Part shown: piece by piece, positions 8,711 through 17,176 of the stretch | Position numbering within the stretch: the first letter of the stretch is position 1 | Layout: each line of letters opens with the position of its first letter | From: RGIG9608 sp045602425 | GTDB lineage: Bacteria; Bacteroidota; Bacteroidia; Bacteroidales; Paludibacteraceae | NCBI GenBank assembly: GCA_045602425.1 | Contig: JAZSBO010000009.1 | Span: 8,845-72,844, forward strand | Direction: 5' to 3' | DNA length: 64,000 bases | The notes under the pieces: generated by a model | Databases searched by the model: none | What the model saw: the letters and a program-made list of their open reading frames with translations, nothing else | Told to the model about the DNA's origin: nothing | Made by a program: the position numbers and the translations under genes

Positions 8711-8737
8711 AAGTTATGCTTGAGCGTAACTTTTTTT
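8711..8737 (+). terminator. Terminator-like hairpin 1 in the 8.5-8.8 kb RNA
   Basis: Stem AAGTTATGC / GCGTAACTT (8711-8719, 8724-8732; one T-G pair) with a TTGA loop and a T7 tract. Confidence 0.65.
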
Positions 8738-8799
8738 CATATCGGCGTGGGCTTCGATGTTGTTTGTTCGGATACAATGGCAATACCAGAGCCTCAGAT

Positions 8800-8833
8800 A
8801 GCGGAACAGCAATACTGCAGCTCCGCTTTTTTT
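8800..8833 (+). terminator. Terminator-like hairpin 2 before the lipoprotein pair
   Basis: Stem AGCGGA (8800-8805) / TCCGCT (8822-8827) with inner CAG/CTG pairing and a seven-T tract. It is 70 bases upstream of the start at 8904, so it may act as an attenuator. Confidence 0.65.
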
Positions 8834-8903
8834 GTGTCTTATAGTTAAATTAAATGTTTTAATTTTTAAAGGTTGCGCCCGACACGTATCAGGGATTTTA
8901 TTT

Positions 8904-9416
8904 ATGAGGGAAAAACGATTTTTATTTGTAGCAATGCTTTTTGCAGCATTGAGTTTGGGATTCGCATCGTGCGACAATAAAGGTAACGAACCTGAAGACC
9001 CAGTAACCGAACAAGGCAGTTTAACTGAAGAAGAAATTCTAAATTTGCCTATACACATGAACAAAGAATTGTATTTTAACCAACATGACGCCATACAAAT
9101 TTCATTTGATACATTAAATAAATATTTGGCAATACTCAATGAAGATGGAAGTTTTGTTTTTGATACAATTTATATGATTCCCCAGGGCACATTTTTTACG
9201 CCAGATGGATACAGTAAAGGGGGATATTTTAGATTGGCGCGCAGCAATCTGCTGGAACCACGTACAAGCCTGTCCCCGCGTATTCGTGGCAAGGGCGATT
9301 TGGTGTTTGATTGCAGAGTTCCCAGTATTGTGCCCGAAGATAGTCTGTGGTTGGTTGAACACGGTTGGACTGTGAATAAATATTGGGTTGATTTATCAAA
9401 CCAAAACTCAAAATAA
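8904..9416 (+). CDS. Lipoprotein, duplicated family, copy 1
   Basis: A 170-aa predicted lipoprotein: signal peptide with lipobox GFASC (Cys22), an acidic linker (NKGNEPEDP), then a body of no known family. The body shares ELYFNQHDAIQISFDTLNKY, RSNLLEPRT and LSPRIRGKG with the next gene, so the two are tandem duplicates. The signal peptide instead resembles the lipoprotein at 41416 (RFLFVAMLFAALS in both), so the gene looks like a mosaic. The ATG at 8904 gives the complete signal peptide; earlier in-frame codons lie in the terminator region. Function unknown; surface or periplasmic location inferred. Confidence 0.7.
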   Translation: MREKRFLFVAMLFAALSLGFASCDNKGNEPEDPVTEQGSLTEEEILNLPIHMNKELYFNQHDAIQISFDTLNKYLAILNEDGSFVFDTIYMIPQGTFFTPDGYSKGGYFRLARSNLLEPRTSLSPRIRGKGDLVFDCRVPSIVPEDSLWLVEHGWTVNKYWVDLSNQNSK

Positions 9417-9424
9417 AAAGATAG

Positions 9425-9928
9425 ATGACAATGAAAAAAATAAAAATACTAATACCGATACTATTACTACTAAATGTGATAGCGTTTATCAGTTGTAAAA
9501 ATGACAAAAACGAACCAGATGACCCATTGGACAACAAAACACCAACCGAAACACCGGTTGAAACACCGGTTGAAACACCGGTTGAACCAGTTGTAAAAGT
9601 TAACAAGGAACTATATTTTAGTCAATCTGATGGCATACAAATTTCATTTGATACATTAAATAAATATCTGGCAATGGATAATATCGATACAATTTTCATG
9701 GTTCCCCAGGGGTTGTTTTTTTCCCCAAACTCATTGGGCTTGGGATACCATTATTTTGAATTGACACGCAGCAACGTGTTGGAGCCACGCACAGACCTGT
9801 CCCCACGCATCCGTGGCAAGGGTAGTTTTGAAACCGATATTGGCCACCCAACCCAGGCATTGGAAGACAGCCTGTGGTTTGTATCCAAGGGTTGGCAGGT
9901 AAACGCCGGCTTAAATAACAGTCGTTAA
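9425..9928 (+). CDS. Lipoprotein, duplicated family, copy 2
   Basis: A 167-aa predicted lipoprotein with lipobox AFISC (Cys24), then a Thr/Pro/Glu linker made of TPVE repeats, then the same body as the preceding gene (ELYFSQSDGIQISFDTLNKY, LEPRTDLSPRIRGKG, LEDSLWFVSKGW). The bodies are near-identical over short DNA runs, which points to a fairly recent duplication, while the signal peptides differ. An alternative ATG at 9431 would remove two residues. It starts 8 bp after copy 1. Parts of the body look richer in G+C than neighbouring genes. Function unknown. Confidence 0.7.
   Translation: MTMKKIKILIPILLLLNVIAFISCKNDKNEPDDPLDNKTPTETPVETPVETPVEPVVKVNKELYFSQSDGIQISFDTLNKYLAMDNIDTIFMVPQGLFFSPNSLGLGYHYFELTRSNVLEPRTDLSPRIRGKGSFETDIGHPTQALEDSLWFVSKGWQVNAGLNNSR
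9548..9583 (+). repeat. 12-bp tandem repeat, three copies, in the lipoprotein linker
   Basis: GAAACACCGGTT repeated three times without change, with a partial fourth. It encodes ETPV units. Copy-number change would keep the frame and alter only linker length. Confidence 0.85.
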
Positions 9929-9953
9929 AAATGCCCTACAGGGCATTTTTTTA
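9928..9953 (+). terminator. Terminator after the lipoprotein pair
   Basis: Stem AAAATGCCC / GGGCATTTT with a TACA loop and a T-tract. It overlaps the last base of the stop codon of the gene ending at 9928. Confidence 0.85.
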
Positions 9954-10060
9954 TTTGATTTTGTGTTTATTATTCTATACCATTGTGCATAACAGGAAAC
10001 GAGAATGAAAATTATTAAATTTATTTACCATCATTATTATTAATTATGCCAGTAAATAAG

Positions 10061-10084
10061 AAATGCCACAAATTTGTGGCATTT
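10061..10084. terminator. Palindromic terminator between convergent units
   Basis: Perfect 12+12 palindrome centred on AAATTT (arms AAATGCCACAAA). It is 25 bp beyond the apt stop on the minus strand and downstream of the plus-strand lipoproteins, so it can serve both directions. Confidence 0.6.
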
Positions 10085-10109
10085 TCTGTGCATATATATG
10101 TAAGATATT

Positions 10110-10634
10110 TTAGTAATGAATCAATGAGTCGATTTGAATATCATTATCGAATACTTTGCGTCCTTTCAAGAAATCGAGTTCTACCAAGAAGTTTACATAG
10201 ATTTTCTTCACACCAAACTTACGCACAAGTTCGCAAGCGGCTTTCATAGTTCCTCCCGTAGCGAGTAAGTCGTCGTGCAGTAACACTACGTCATTTTCAT
10301 TAAGTGCGTCTTTATGGAGTTGTATAGTATCTATGCCGTATTCTTTAGTATAGCTCACTTCTATAGTTTCAGCAGGGAGTTTTCCTTTTTTGCGAATAGG
10401 TACAAAGCCTACACCTAATTTGTTGCCTAATATAGGAGCCATGATAAATCCACGCGATTCTATTCCTATTACCTTCGTAATGCCTTTGTCTTTGTAAAGA
10501 TTGAACATTTCATTTTCGAAAAATTTCATACAATCGGCATTTTTGAATGCTGTAGTCAAATCTTTAAAAACAATTCCTTTGATTGGAAAATCGACCACAT
10601 CTCTGATGTTGTTTTTTACTTCTTCTATAGTCAT
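10110..10634 (-). CDS. apt: Adenine phosphoribosyltransferase
   Basis: Purine salvage enzyme making AMP from adenine and PRPP. The 174-aa protein has the Apt N-terminus (VVDFPIKGIVFKDLTTAF), GIESRGFIMAP (substrate region), and the PRPP-binding motif VVLLHDDLLATGGTMKAACEL. Length is typical. The start at 10634 (MTIEEVKNNIRDV) is preferred because a further upstream ATG would overlap the mnmG stop and add a non-conserved 27-residue extension. It is last in the minus-strand run ligA-DUF6913-dapA-mnmG-apt, 43 bp after mnmG. Confidence 0.93.
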   Translation of the reverse strand: MTIEEVKNNIRDVVDFPIKGIVFKDLTTAFKNADCMKFFENEMFNLYKDKGITKVIGIESRGFIMAPILGNKLGVGFVPIRKKGKLPAETIEVSYTKEYGIDTIQLHKDALNENDVVLLHDDLLATGGTMKAACELVRKFGVKKIYVNFLVELDFLKGRKVFDNDIQIDSLIHY

Positions 10635-10677
10635 AATTATGTTGTTTTTATAAATTGTTCCACGTGGAACAATTATA

Positions 10678-12555
10678 CTATCTTCCTGATAATACGAGCA
10701 ATACGTTGATATCATTTGGCGAAACTCCTGGAATTCGGCTCGCTTGTCCTATGGTTTTTGGTTGTATTCTGTTTAGTTTTTGTCTTGCTTCTGTCGAAAG
10801 TGATTGAATATTTTCGTAATCAAATTTATTTTCGATAGAGATATTTTCTAATCGTTGTAGCTTATCTGCTATCATTTTTTCTCTCTCTATGTAGCCCGAA
10901 TATTTAATTTTTATTTCGGCAGCTTCTACTATCTCTTCCTTGCGCGATGATGTAATTTTGGAAACTTTTTCTTTTACACTTGGTAAAAAGTTTTCTAAAA
11001 TGGAAATATTTAATTGCGGACGGAGAATTAAGTCGTACAATTTAGTCGATTGTTTGAGTGTCGTAGAATTATTTATTTCCAAAACGGAGTTAATTTCTTG
11101 AGGTTTCACCGAAGTTTCTTTAGTGAAATCTATAAAAGATTCTACCGCTGATTTTTTTGTTTGCAGAAGAGAAAAACGTTCCTTTGTTGCTAAACCAATT
11201 TTATACGATTTTTCCGTCAGTCGCATATCGGCATCGTCTTGTCGGAGTAGAATTCTGTACTCGGCTCTTGAGGTAAACATTCTGTAAGGCTCGTCAACGC
11301 CTTTTGTTACCAAATCATCGATTAAAACGCCAATATACGCTTCGTCACGTTGGAGGATAAATTCCGAATCGCCATTGCATTTGAGGTGGGCATTGATGCC
11401 TGCAATCAATCCCTGACCTGCTGCTTCTTCGTAACCTGTGGTTCCGTTTATTTGTCCAGCAAAAAACAGATTGGCAATTTTTTTCGTTTCCAACGTATGT
11501 TTTAGTTGTGTTGGGTCGAAAAAGTCATATTCAATAGCATATCCTGGACGATAAATTTTTGCATTTTCGAGTCCGGGAATAGTTTTCAACGCAGCAAACT
11601 GAACATTTATTGGCAACGACGAAGAAAAACCATTCAAATAAAACTCTTGTGTACTCTCCCCTTCTGGTTCCAAGAAAAGTTGATGTTGTTCTTTGTCGGA
11701 AAAAGTTACAATTTTAGTTTCGATACTCGGGCAATAGCGTGGTCCGATGCTTTGAATCTGCCCGTTGTAAAGCGGAGAATCTTTTAATCCTCCGCGCAGA
11801 ATGTCGTGAGTGGACGTATTTGTATAGGTTATCCAGCAACTTTGTTGTTTGAGTGGACGTGGTTCAAAGTCCAAATAAGAGAATTTATGAAAATCATTTT
11901 CACCGATTTGTTCGGTCATTTTCGAGAAATTAATAGAATTTCCGTTTATTCGAACAGGCGTACCTGTTTTCATTCTGTCGGTAGTAAAACCCAAAGATTT
12001 CAATTGCTCAGTAACTCCAAATGATGCCGGTTCAGAAATTCTTCCACCTACAATTTGTGTTTTTCCGATATGCATTAGTCCGTTGAGAAAAGTTCCAGCA
12101 GTGAGAACGACACTTTTTGCATTGAATTCAACGTTTGTTACTGTTTTACACCCAACAATGGTGTTATTTTTTATAATAAGTTGGTTTACTGTATCTTGCC
12201 AAATATGCAAATTAGGTGTTTTATCCAAAATCTCGCGCCATTTTATGATGTATTGCATTCTGTCGCTTTGCGAACGTGGACTCCACATTGCTGGACCTTT
12301 CGAGCGATTTAGCATTCTAAATTGAATAGCAGTCAAATCCGTAACAATTCCCATGTATCCACCAAGAGCATCAATTTCTCTCACAATCTGCCCTTTTGCA
12401 ATTCCTCCGATAGCGGGGTTACAACTCATTTGAGCAATTTTGTTCATATCCATTGTGATGAGCAACGTTTGCGAACCCATGTTGGCTGCTGCACAAGCTG
12501 CTTCGCAACCTGCATGTCCTGCCCCAACAACAATAACATCGTACGAGAAAGTCAT
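10678..12555 (-). CDS. mnmG: tRNA uridine-5-carboxymethylaminomethyl modification enzyme MnmG (GidA)
   Basis: FAD enzyme that, with the GTPase MnmE, installs the cmnm5 group on the wobble uridine of certain tRNAs. The 625-aa protein begins with the dinucleotide motif VVGAGHAGCEAACAAANMG and has the GidA signatures MSCNPAIGGIAKGQ, NRSKGPAMWSPRSQSDR and GQINGTTGYEEAAGQG. The C-terminal helical MnmE-contact region ends with IGQASRIPGVSPNDINVLLV. Complete and normal length. It starts 15 bp after dapA. mnmE is not in this window. Confidence 0.96.
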   Translation of the reverse strand: MTFSYDVIVVGAGHAGCEAACAAANMGSQTLLITMDMNKIAQMSCNPAIGGIAKGQIVREIDALGGYMGIVTDLTAIQFRMLNRSKGPAMWSPRSQSDRMQYIIKWREILDKTPNLHIWQDTVNQLIIKNNTIVGCKTVTNVEFNAKSVVLTAGTFLNGLMHIGKTQIVGGRISEPASFGVTEQLKSLGFTTDRMKTGTPVRINGNSINFSKMTEQIGENDFHKFSYLDFEPRPLKQQSCWITYTNTSTHDILRGGLKDSPLYNGQIQSIGPRYCPSIETKIVTFSDKEQHQLFLEPEGESTQEFYLNGFSSSLPINVQFAALKTIPGLENAKIYRPGYAIEYDFFDPTQLKHTLETKKIANLFFAGQINGTTGYEEAAGQGLIAGINAHLKCNGDSEFILQRDEAYIGVLIDDLVTKGVDEPYRMFTSRAEYRILLRQDDADMRLTEKSYKIGLATKERFSLLQTKKSAVESFIDFTKETSVKPQEINSVLEINNSTTLKQSTKLYDLILRPQLNISILENFLPSVKEKVSKITSSRKEEIVEAAEIKIKYSGYIEREKMIADKLQRLENISIENKFDYENIQSLSTEARQKLNRIQPKTIGQASRIPGVSPNDINVLLVLSGR

Positions 12556-12570
12556 TTTGCTACTGCGTTT

Positions 12571-13464
12571 TTACAATTTGGTGTTTAGTTGGTTAAGTAC
12601 AAATCGGATTTTTTCGAAAGTATTAATGGTTGTTGGAACGAGTGGTAACCGTAATTCATTTTCGATGAAACCCATTACCGAAAGCATACTTTTTACACCC
12701 GCAGGATTCCCATCAACAAACAGTAAATCAATAAGTTCTGAAAATCTGTAGTGAATTTCTCTTGCACCATTGTAATCGCCATTAAGAGCTAATCGTACCA
12801 TTCTTGAAAATTCTTTTGGGAAAGCATTTCCTATTACAGAGATAACTCCAACAGCACCTAATGTTATTAGCGGAAAAGTAATGCCATCATCTCCTGAAAT
12901 TACCATAAAATCTTTTGGTCGATTTTTGATTATTTCGTCTATCTGTGAAAAATTTCCAGAAGCCTCTTTTACTGCAATAATATTTTTGAAATCGTTTGCA
13001 AGACGTAAAATCGTTGATGCTGAAATGTTTACACCTGTTCTTCCTGGAACATTATAGAGAATTATAGGTGCTTTTGATGCTTCTGCAATTTTTTTGTAAT
13101 GTTGATAAATACCTTCTTGAGAAGGTTTGTTGTAATAAGGTGCTACAGATAAAATTGCATCTACATTACTTAGGTCTGTATCTTTTATTTTTTCAACAAC
13201 AGCTTGTGTACAATTCCCTCCTATGCCTAAAACAATAGGTTTTCGTCCATTGATTTGTGCAAGAATAAAATCAAAAAGATGTTTTTTTTCGTTTTCTGTT
13301 AAAGTTGGTGTTTCGGCAGTTGTACCGAAAACTACAAAATAATCGGTCCCGTTTTGAATTTGATATTCAATTAATCTCCTTAAAGCATCGTAATCAACAG
13401 ATCCATCTTTTTTAAATGGAGTTATTAATGCGACACCCATTCCAGCTAGTTTGTTTCTTTGCAT
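12571..13464 (-). CDS. dapA: 4-hydroxy-tetrahydrodipicolinate synthase
   Basis: First committed step of the lysine/diaminopimelate pathway, condensing pyruvate with aspartate semialdehyde. The 297-aa TIM barrel has GTTAE at 47-51, the catalytic-triad tyrosine in ILYNVPGRTG (Tyr137) and the Schiff-base lysine in IIAVKEASG (Lys166). The start at 13464 (MQRNKLAGMGVAL) was chosen because a -7 element lies at 13489-13496; the nine extra codons available upstream would sit on the transcription start. It lies 36 bp after the DUF6913 gene and 15 bp before mnmG. Confidence 0.94.
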   Translation of the reverse strand: MQRNKLAGMGVALITPFKKDGSVDYDALRRLIEYQIQNGTDYFVVFGTTAETPTLTENEKKHLFDFILAQINGRKPIVLGIGGNCTQAVVEKIKDTDLSNVDAILSVAPYYNKPSQEGIYQHYKKIAEASKAPIILYNVPGRTGVNISASTILRLANDFKNIIAVKEASGNFSQIDEIIKNRPKDFMVISGDDGITFPLITLGAVGVISVIGNAFPKEFSRMVRLALNGDYNGAREIHYRFSELIDLLFVDGNPAGVKSMLSVMGFIENELRLPLVPTTINTFEKIRFVLNQLNTKL

Positions 13465-13488
13465 AAGAATTTGTACAAAAGTGTTTTG

Positions 13489-13496
13489 CAAATTTA
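13489..13496 (-). promoter_or_regulatory. -7 element (TAAATTTG) upstream of dapA
   Basis: Exact match on the minus strand, 24 bases before the preferred dapA start. It suggests an internal promoter in the ligA operon. The -33 box is not clear. Confidence 0.4.
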
Positions 13497-13500
13497 CGAT

Positions 13501-14028
13501 TTAATTTTTTACTTGTATAGCGTTTAAGTAAAATAGTATTTGTTCTAACAAAAACTCTTTTGTCGCATTAGTAGGAATGTCTATTATTAGATCAAAAATA
13601 TTGTAATATTTTGATTTACAACCACATTTTATTTTTGCAGAAGAGGCTGCTGTTAGGATATTAAAAACATTAGCAGAAGTCAAATCTAAATTTATAAGAA
13701 TATCTGTATTTAATAATCGAATCCATTCGATGTCTTTTTTTTTAGGATTGTTCCAAATGTTGAGTTCTTTTTTCGTGATAAGTTTATTCAAGCAAACGGG
13801 TGGTGGCACGGATCTTTCTTCTTTAGATATTTTTTTTACGAATCCTACTATAATTAATTCTTTACCAAATAGTTGTGCTTCTATAATTTTTGAATAATCA
13901 TAAAGTTCTTGTAACGTTTCTCCATGAATGAAAATCAGTATTTTTTGAGCATCGGACATGTTGGTAAATTGCTTATCTCGTTGATGCTCATGTTTTTTTA
14001 AAATCCTATTTAGCTTATTTTTTGACAT
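13501..14028 (-). CDS. DUF6913-type conserved hypothetical protein
   Basis: A 175-aa cytoplasmic protein of the Bacteroidota family annotated DUF6913, seen next to dapA or ligA in relatives (recalled, not checked). The first 25 residues are basic (MSKNKLNRILKKHEHQRDK). An alternating alpha/beta part follows (KILIFIHG, ELIIVGFVKK, DILINLDLT) with a CGCKSKYYNIFDLIID motif near the end. Function unknown. It starts 2 bp after ligA and is therefore probably translated from the same mRNA. Confidence 0.8.
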   Translation of the reverse strand: MSKNKLNRILKKHEHQRDKQFTNMSDAQKILIFIHGETLQELYDYSKIIEAQLFGKELIIVGFVKKISKEERSVPPPVCLNKLITKKELNIWNNPKKKDIEWIRLLNTDILINLDLTSANVFNILTAASSAKIKCGCKSKYYNIFDLIIDIPTNATKEFLLEQILFYLNAIQVKN

Positions 14029-14030
14029 GA

Positions 14031-16031
14031 TTATTTAAGTAAATCTAAGAATTCTTCTTCGGAGATAATTTTTATAGACAATGTTTGTGCTTTTTGTAGT
14101 TTAGCGGGACCCATATTTTCTCCTGCTAAAATAAAATCGGTTTTTGTAGAAATGGAACTTGTATTTTTACCGCCATTGTTTACGATAATATCTTTATACT
14201 CATCACGTGAATGCGAAGAGAAAGTTCCACTGATAACAAAAGTTTTTCCGTTTAATTTGTTTGTTTTGTTTTGTAATTTTTCTTCATCAATCTGAAATTT
14301 TAAACCTATTTGTTTTAATTCTTCAATCAGTTGAATATTTTTTTCATCTTTAAAAAACAGAACAACACTTTCTGCTATTTTTTCGCCAATTTCATCGATA
14401 TTTTTTAAATCTTCGAAAGATGCCGTTTGGATTGCTTCTATACTGTGAAGCGAATAGGCAAGTTTTTTAGCAACAGTTTCGCCTACGTACCTTATTCCAA
14501 GAGCAAATAAAACCCGTTCAAATGGTACATTTTTTGAATTTTCAAGACTATTTATGATGTTTTGTGCTGATTTTTCGCCCATTCGTTCAAGTGAAGCAAT
14601 GTTTGTTATTGTTAATTTATATAAATCAGCATAGTTTTTTATCAGTTTTTGATTGTAAAGCAAGTTGATTGTTTCTTCGCCAATACCATCAATAGCCATT
14701 GCTTTGCGAGAAATAAAATGTTCAATCTTACTTTTTATTTGTGGAGCACAATTTGTTTCGTTAGGGCAATAATGTGCGGCTTCACCTTCTTTTCTAATTA
14801 AGAGCGTGCCACATTCGGGGCAGCGAGTTATAAATTTTACTTTGTCTCCAATAAGAATTCTCGCTTCTTTGTTTACTCCTGTAATTTTTGGAATAATCTC
14901 ACCACCTTTTTCTACATACACCATATCGCCGATGTGTAGGTCTAAATCTTCTATAATATCGGAGTTGTGCAAAGAAGCTCTTTTTACAATAGTACCCGAG
15001 AGTTGAACAGGATCAAGATTTGCTACAGGAGTTATTGCACCTGTTCTACCAACTTGATAAGAGATGGAATTTAATCGTGTTTCGGCACGTTCGGCTTGAA
15101 ATTTATAAGCAATGGCCCAACGTGGCGATTTTGCTGTCAACCCTAATCGTTGTTGTTGTTTTAAAGAATCTACTTTTAGAACAATACCATCTGTTGCTAC
15201 GGGAAGATTTTTTCGTTCAATATCCCATTTGTCGATGAAATCGAAAATTTCGTTTAGATTTTTACATTTTGTGATTTCATTTGATACTTTAAATCCCCAG
15301 TTTTTTATGATTTGTAAATTTTCATAATGACTATCAGATGGCATCTGTTCACCTAACAGATAATAGAGGTAAGCGTCTAAATGTCGCTTGGCAACTTCTG
15401 CTGAATTTTGTAATTTTATTGTTCCAGAAGTTGCGTTTCGAGGATTTGCAAACAAAGGTTCCTCATCTTTTTCTCTTTCTTTATTTAAATGTTCAAACAC
15501 ATCCCATGGCATTAATATTTCGCCACGAATTTCAAAAAAATTAGGGAATCCCATTCCTTTTAGATGAAGAGGAATTGTACGAATAGTTCGTACATTTGCA
15601 GTAATGTCATCACCTTTTTCGCCATCGCCACGCGTAACAGCACGTAGCAAGTTCCCTTTCTCATATATTAAAGAAACTGAAGTTCCGTCAAATTTTAATT
15701 CACAAACAATGTCGAAAGGTTCATTAAGCGTTTTGCTGATTCGGTTATAAAAATCGGAAACTTCTTCTTTGCTGTACGTGTTTCCTAAAGACAGCATTGG
15801 ATAAATATGTTTTACCTGCTTAAATGCTTTATTTATATCGTTTCCAACTCTTTGTGTAGGAGAATTTGGATCAAAAAAATCAGGATATTTATTCTCTAAA
15901 TCCTGTAATTCTTTCATCTTTTCATCAAATTCAAAATCACTAATCGTAGGATTAGATTTTACATAATAATTGTAATTATGTTCTTCTAATTCTTTTCGCA
16001 GTTGCTTGATTTTTAATAAAATGTTATCCAT
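14031..16031 (-). CDS. ligA: NAD-dependent DNA ligase
   Basis: Seals nicks in replication and repair using NAD+. The 666-aa protein has all domains in order: the N-terminal Ia domain with DFEFDEKMKELQDLE, the adenylation domain with nucleophile Lys113 in ELKFDG, the OB fold, a four-cysteine zinc finger (CPECGTLL then CPNETNC, about 406-427), tandem helix-hairpin-helix motifs, and a C-terminal BRCT domain (LNGKTFVISGTFSSHSRDE onward). Length is standard. The downstream gene starts 2 bp after the stop. Confidence 0.97.
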   Translation of the reverse strand: MDNILLKIKQLRKELEEHNYNYYVKSNPTISDFEFDEKMKELQDLENKYPDFFDPNSPTQRVGNDINKAFKQVKHIYPMLSLGNTYSKEEVSDFYNRISKTLNEPFDIVCELKFDGTSVSLIYEKGNLLRAVTRGDGEKGDDITANVRTIRTIPLHLKGMGFPNFFEIRGEILMPWDVFEHLNKEREKDEEPLFANPRNATSGTIKLQNSAEVAKRHLDAYLYYLLGEQMPSDSHYENLQIIKNWGFKVSNEITKCKNLNEIFDFIDKWDIERKNLPVATDGIVLKVDSLKQQQRLGLTAKSPRWAIAYKFQAERAETRLNSISYQVGRTGAITPVANLDPVQLSGTIVKRASLHNSDIIEDLDLHIGDMVYVEKGGEIIPKITGVNKEARILIGDKVKFITRCPECGTLLIRKEGEAAHYCPNETNCAPQIKSKIEHFISRKAMAIDGIGEETINLLYNQKLIKNYADLYKLTITNIASLERMGEKSAQNIINSLENSKNVPFERVLFALGIRYVGETVAKKLAYSLHSIEAIQTASFEDLKNIDEIGEKIAESVVLFFKDEKNIQLIEELKQIGLKFQIDEEKLQNKTNKLNGKTFVISGTFSSHSRDEYKDIIVNNGGKNTSSISTKTDFILAGENMGPAKLQKAQTLSIKIISEEEFLDLLK

Positions 16032-16052
16032 TGTTACGATGAGATTCTATGG

Positions 16053-16060
16053 CAAAGTTA
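16053..16060 (-). promoter_or_regulatory. -7 element (TAACTTTG) upstream of ligA
   Basis: Exact minus-strand match, 21 bases before the ligA ATG. No convincing -33 TTG. Confidence 0.4.
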
Positions 16061-16155
16061 AAATATTTTTTAGAAACTATTTTTGTGGAAAAAAATATAA
16101 GATTTTTGAAGTTTGAGTTTTTTCAAAAAAAACAAACAATTGCTTTAAAAAGTAT

Positions 16156-16163
16156 TATTTTTG
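16156..16163 (+). promoter_or_regulatory. -7 element (TATTTTTG) upstream of nusB
   Basis: Exact match, 34 bases before the nusB ATG. It probably drives nusB-yajC-ybbR-coaE. Confidence 0.45.
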
Positions 16164-16197
16164 CAGTAATAAAAACAGATAAAGCTCTTTTAAATTT

Positions 16198-17139
16198 ATG
16201 ATGACTTATAGAACTCTTCTTCGAATAAAAGTAGTACAATTGTTGTATGCTTATGAGAGTAAAAATGAAAAAATGTTAAGTGTTTCTGAAAGTGAACTTT
16301 TGAAAAGTATTCAAAAAACAACAGACCTATTTTATCACATTTTAAATCTTTCTGTTTTTATTACCAAGTATGCTGCAGAATGTATAGAAGCAGCAAAAAA
16401 GAAATTCCGACCAACAAGAGAAGAACTATATCCAAATACAAAGTTTGTTAATAATTTGTTTGTAAAGCAATTATTGGCAAACAATGATTTTGTAGAACAT
16501 GTAAAATCTTTGAATGTTTCGTGGGATGAAAATCCGGAGGTCATAAAATCTATTTATTCTGAAATCCAACAAAGTTCTTTTTATCTTGATTATATGTGTT
16601 CTTCAGAAAATGATTTTAATGAAGACAAAATGCTTTGGCGTGCAATATTTGAAAAAATTGTTTCGAATAATGTATTGTTGGACGATGCTCTCGAAGAACA
16701 ATGCATTTATTGGGTTGACGATTTGGAGTTGACTTTGAGTTTTGCTGTGAAAACAATAAAGCAGATGAAAGAAAATGAGGTAACAGATGTTTTATCAGTA
16801 AAGATGTGCAAAGAAGATGATATAAATTTTGCTAAAGAGCTTCTTACCGATGTTATTTTAAACAAAAACGATTATCGTGATTTGATTAGCCGTTTGTCAC
16901 AACATTGGGATCCTGACAGAATTGCATTTATGGACATTCTTATTATGTTGATAGCAATTTCGGAAATGGTAAAATTTCCTACTATTCCAGTAATTGTTAC
17001 TATAAATGAATATATAGAAATAGCAAAAATATATAGTACAGAAAAGAGTCATTCATTTATAAATGGAATTTTAGACAAAGCCGTTGTTGTTTTAAAAACA
17101 GAAAATAAGATGTTGAAAGTAGAATGTTTAAAGAGTTAG
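16198..17139 (+). CDS. nusB: Transcription antitermination factor NusB
   Basis: RNA-binding factor that acts with NusE/S10 in rRNA antitermination. The 313-aa protein is the long Bacteroidota form: an N-terminal helical extension of about 170 residues (starting RTLLRIKVVQLLYAYES), then a NusB fold whose C-terminus carries HWDPDRIAFMDILIMLIAISEM and VTINEYIEIAKIYSTEKSHSFINGILDKAV. E. coli NusB is only about 140 aa, so the extra part is a lineage feature. Two adjacent ATGs (16198, 16201) are possible starts. It is followed by yajC 37 bp later. Confidence 0.93.
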   Translation: MMTYRTLLRIKVVQLLYAYESKNEKMLSVSESELLKSIQKTTDLFYHILNLSVFITKYAAECIEAAKKKFRPTREELYPNTKFVNNLFVKQLLANNDFVEHVKSLNVSWDENPEVIKSIYSEIQQSSFYLDYMCSSENDFNEDKMLWRAIFEKIVSNNVLLDDALEEQCIYWVDDLELTLSFAVKTIKQMKENEVTDVLSVKMCKEDDINFAKELLTDVILNKNDYRDLISRLSQHWDPDRIAFMDILIMLIAISEMVKFPTIPVIVTINEYIEIAKIYSTEKSHSFINGILDKAVVVLKTENKMLKVECLKS

Positions 17140-17176
17140 AATTTTTATATTTGTTTCATTATTAAAATATAGTATT

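Larger units (their letters stand above)
8541..8833 (+). ncRNA. Candidate structured RNA upstream of the lipoprotein pair
   Basis: About 440 bases (8465-8903) hold no credible gene. Downstream of a -7 element lie several hairpins: 8567-8576 with 8596-8608 (bulged), 8640-8644 with 8652-8656, 8667-8674 with 8692-8698, and two terminator-like hairpins. A 9-base long-range match (8633-8641 with 8794-8802) could close a multi-branched domain; its 3' side overlaps the first arm of the second terminator, so the two pairings exclude each other. It does not show the signature sequences of tmRNA, RNase P RNA or SRP RNA. It could be a stable small RNA or a regulated 5' leader of the gene at 8904. Confidence 0.35.

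Noticed and set aside
8541..8738. Possible tmRNA, RNase P RNA or SRP RNA
   Set aside because: None of the signature sequences of those RNAs (for example GAGGAAAGTCC of RNase P) is present.
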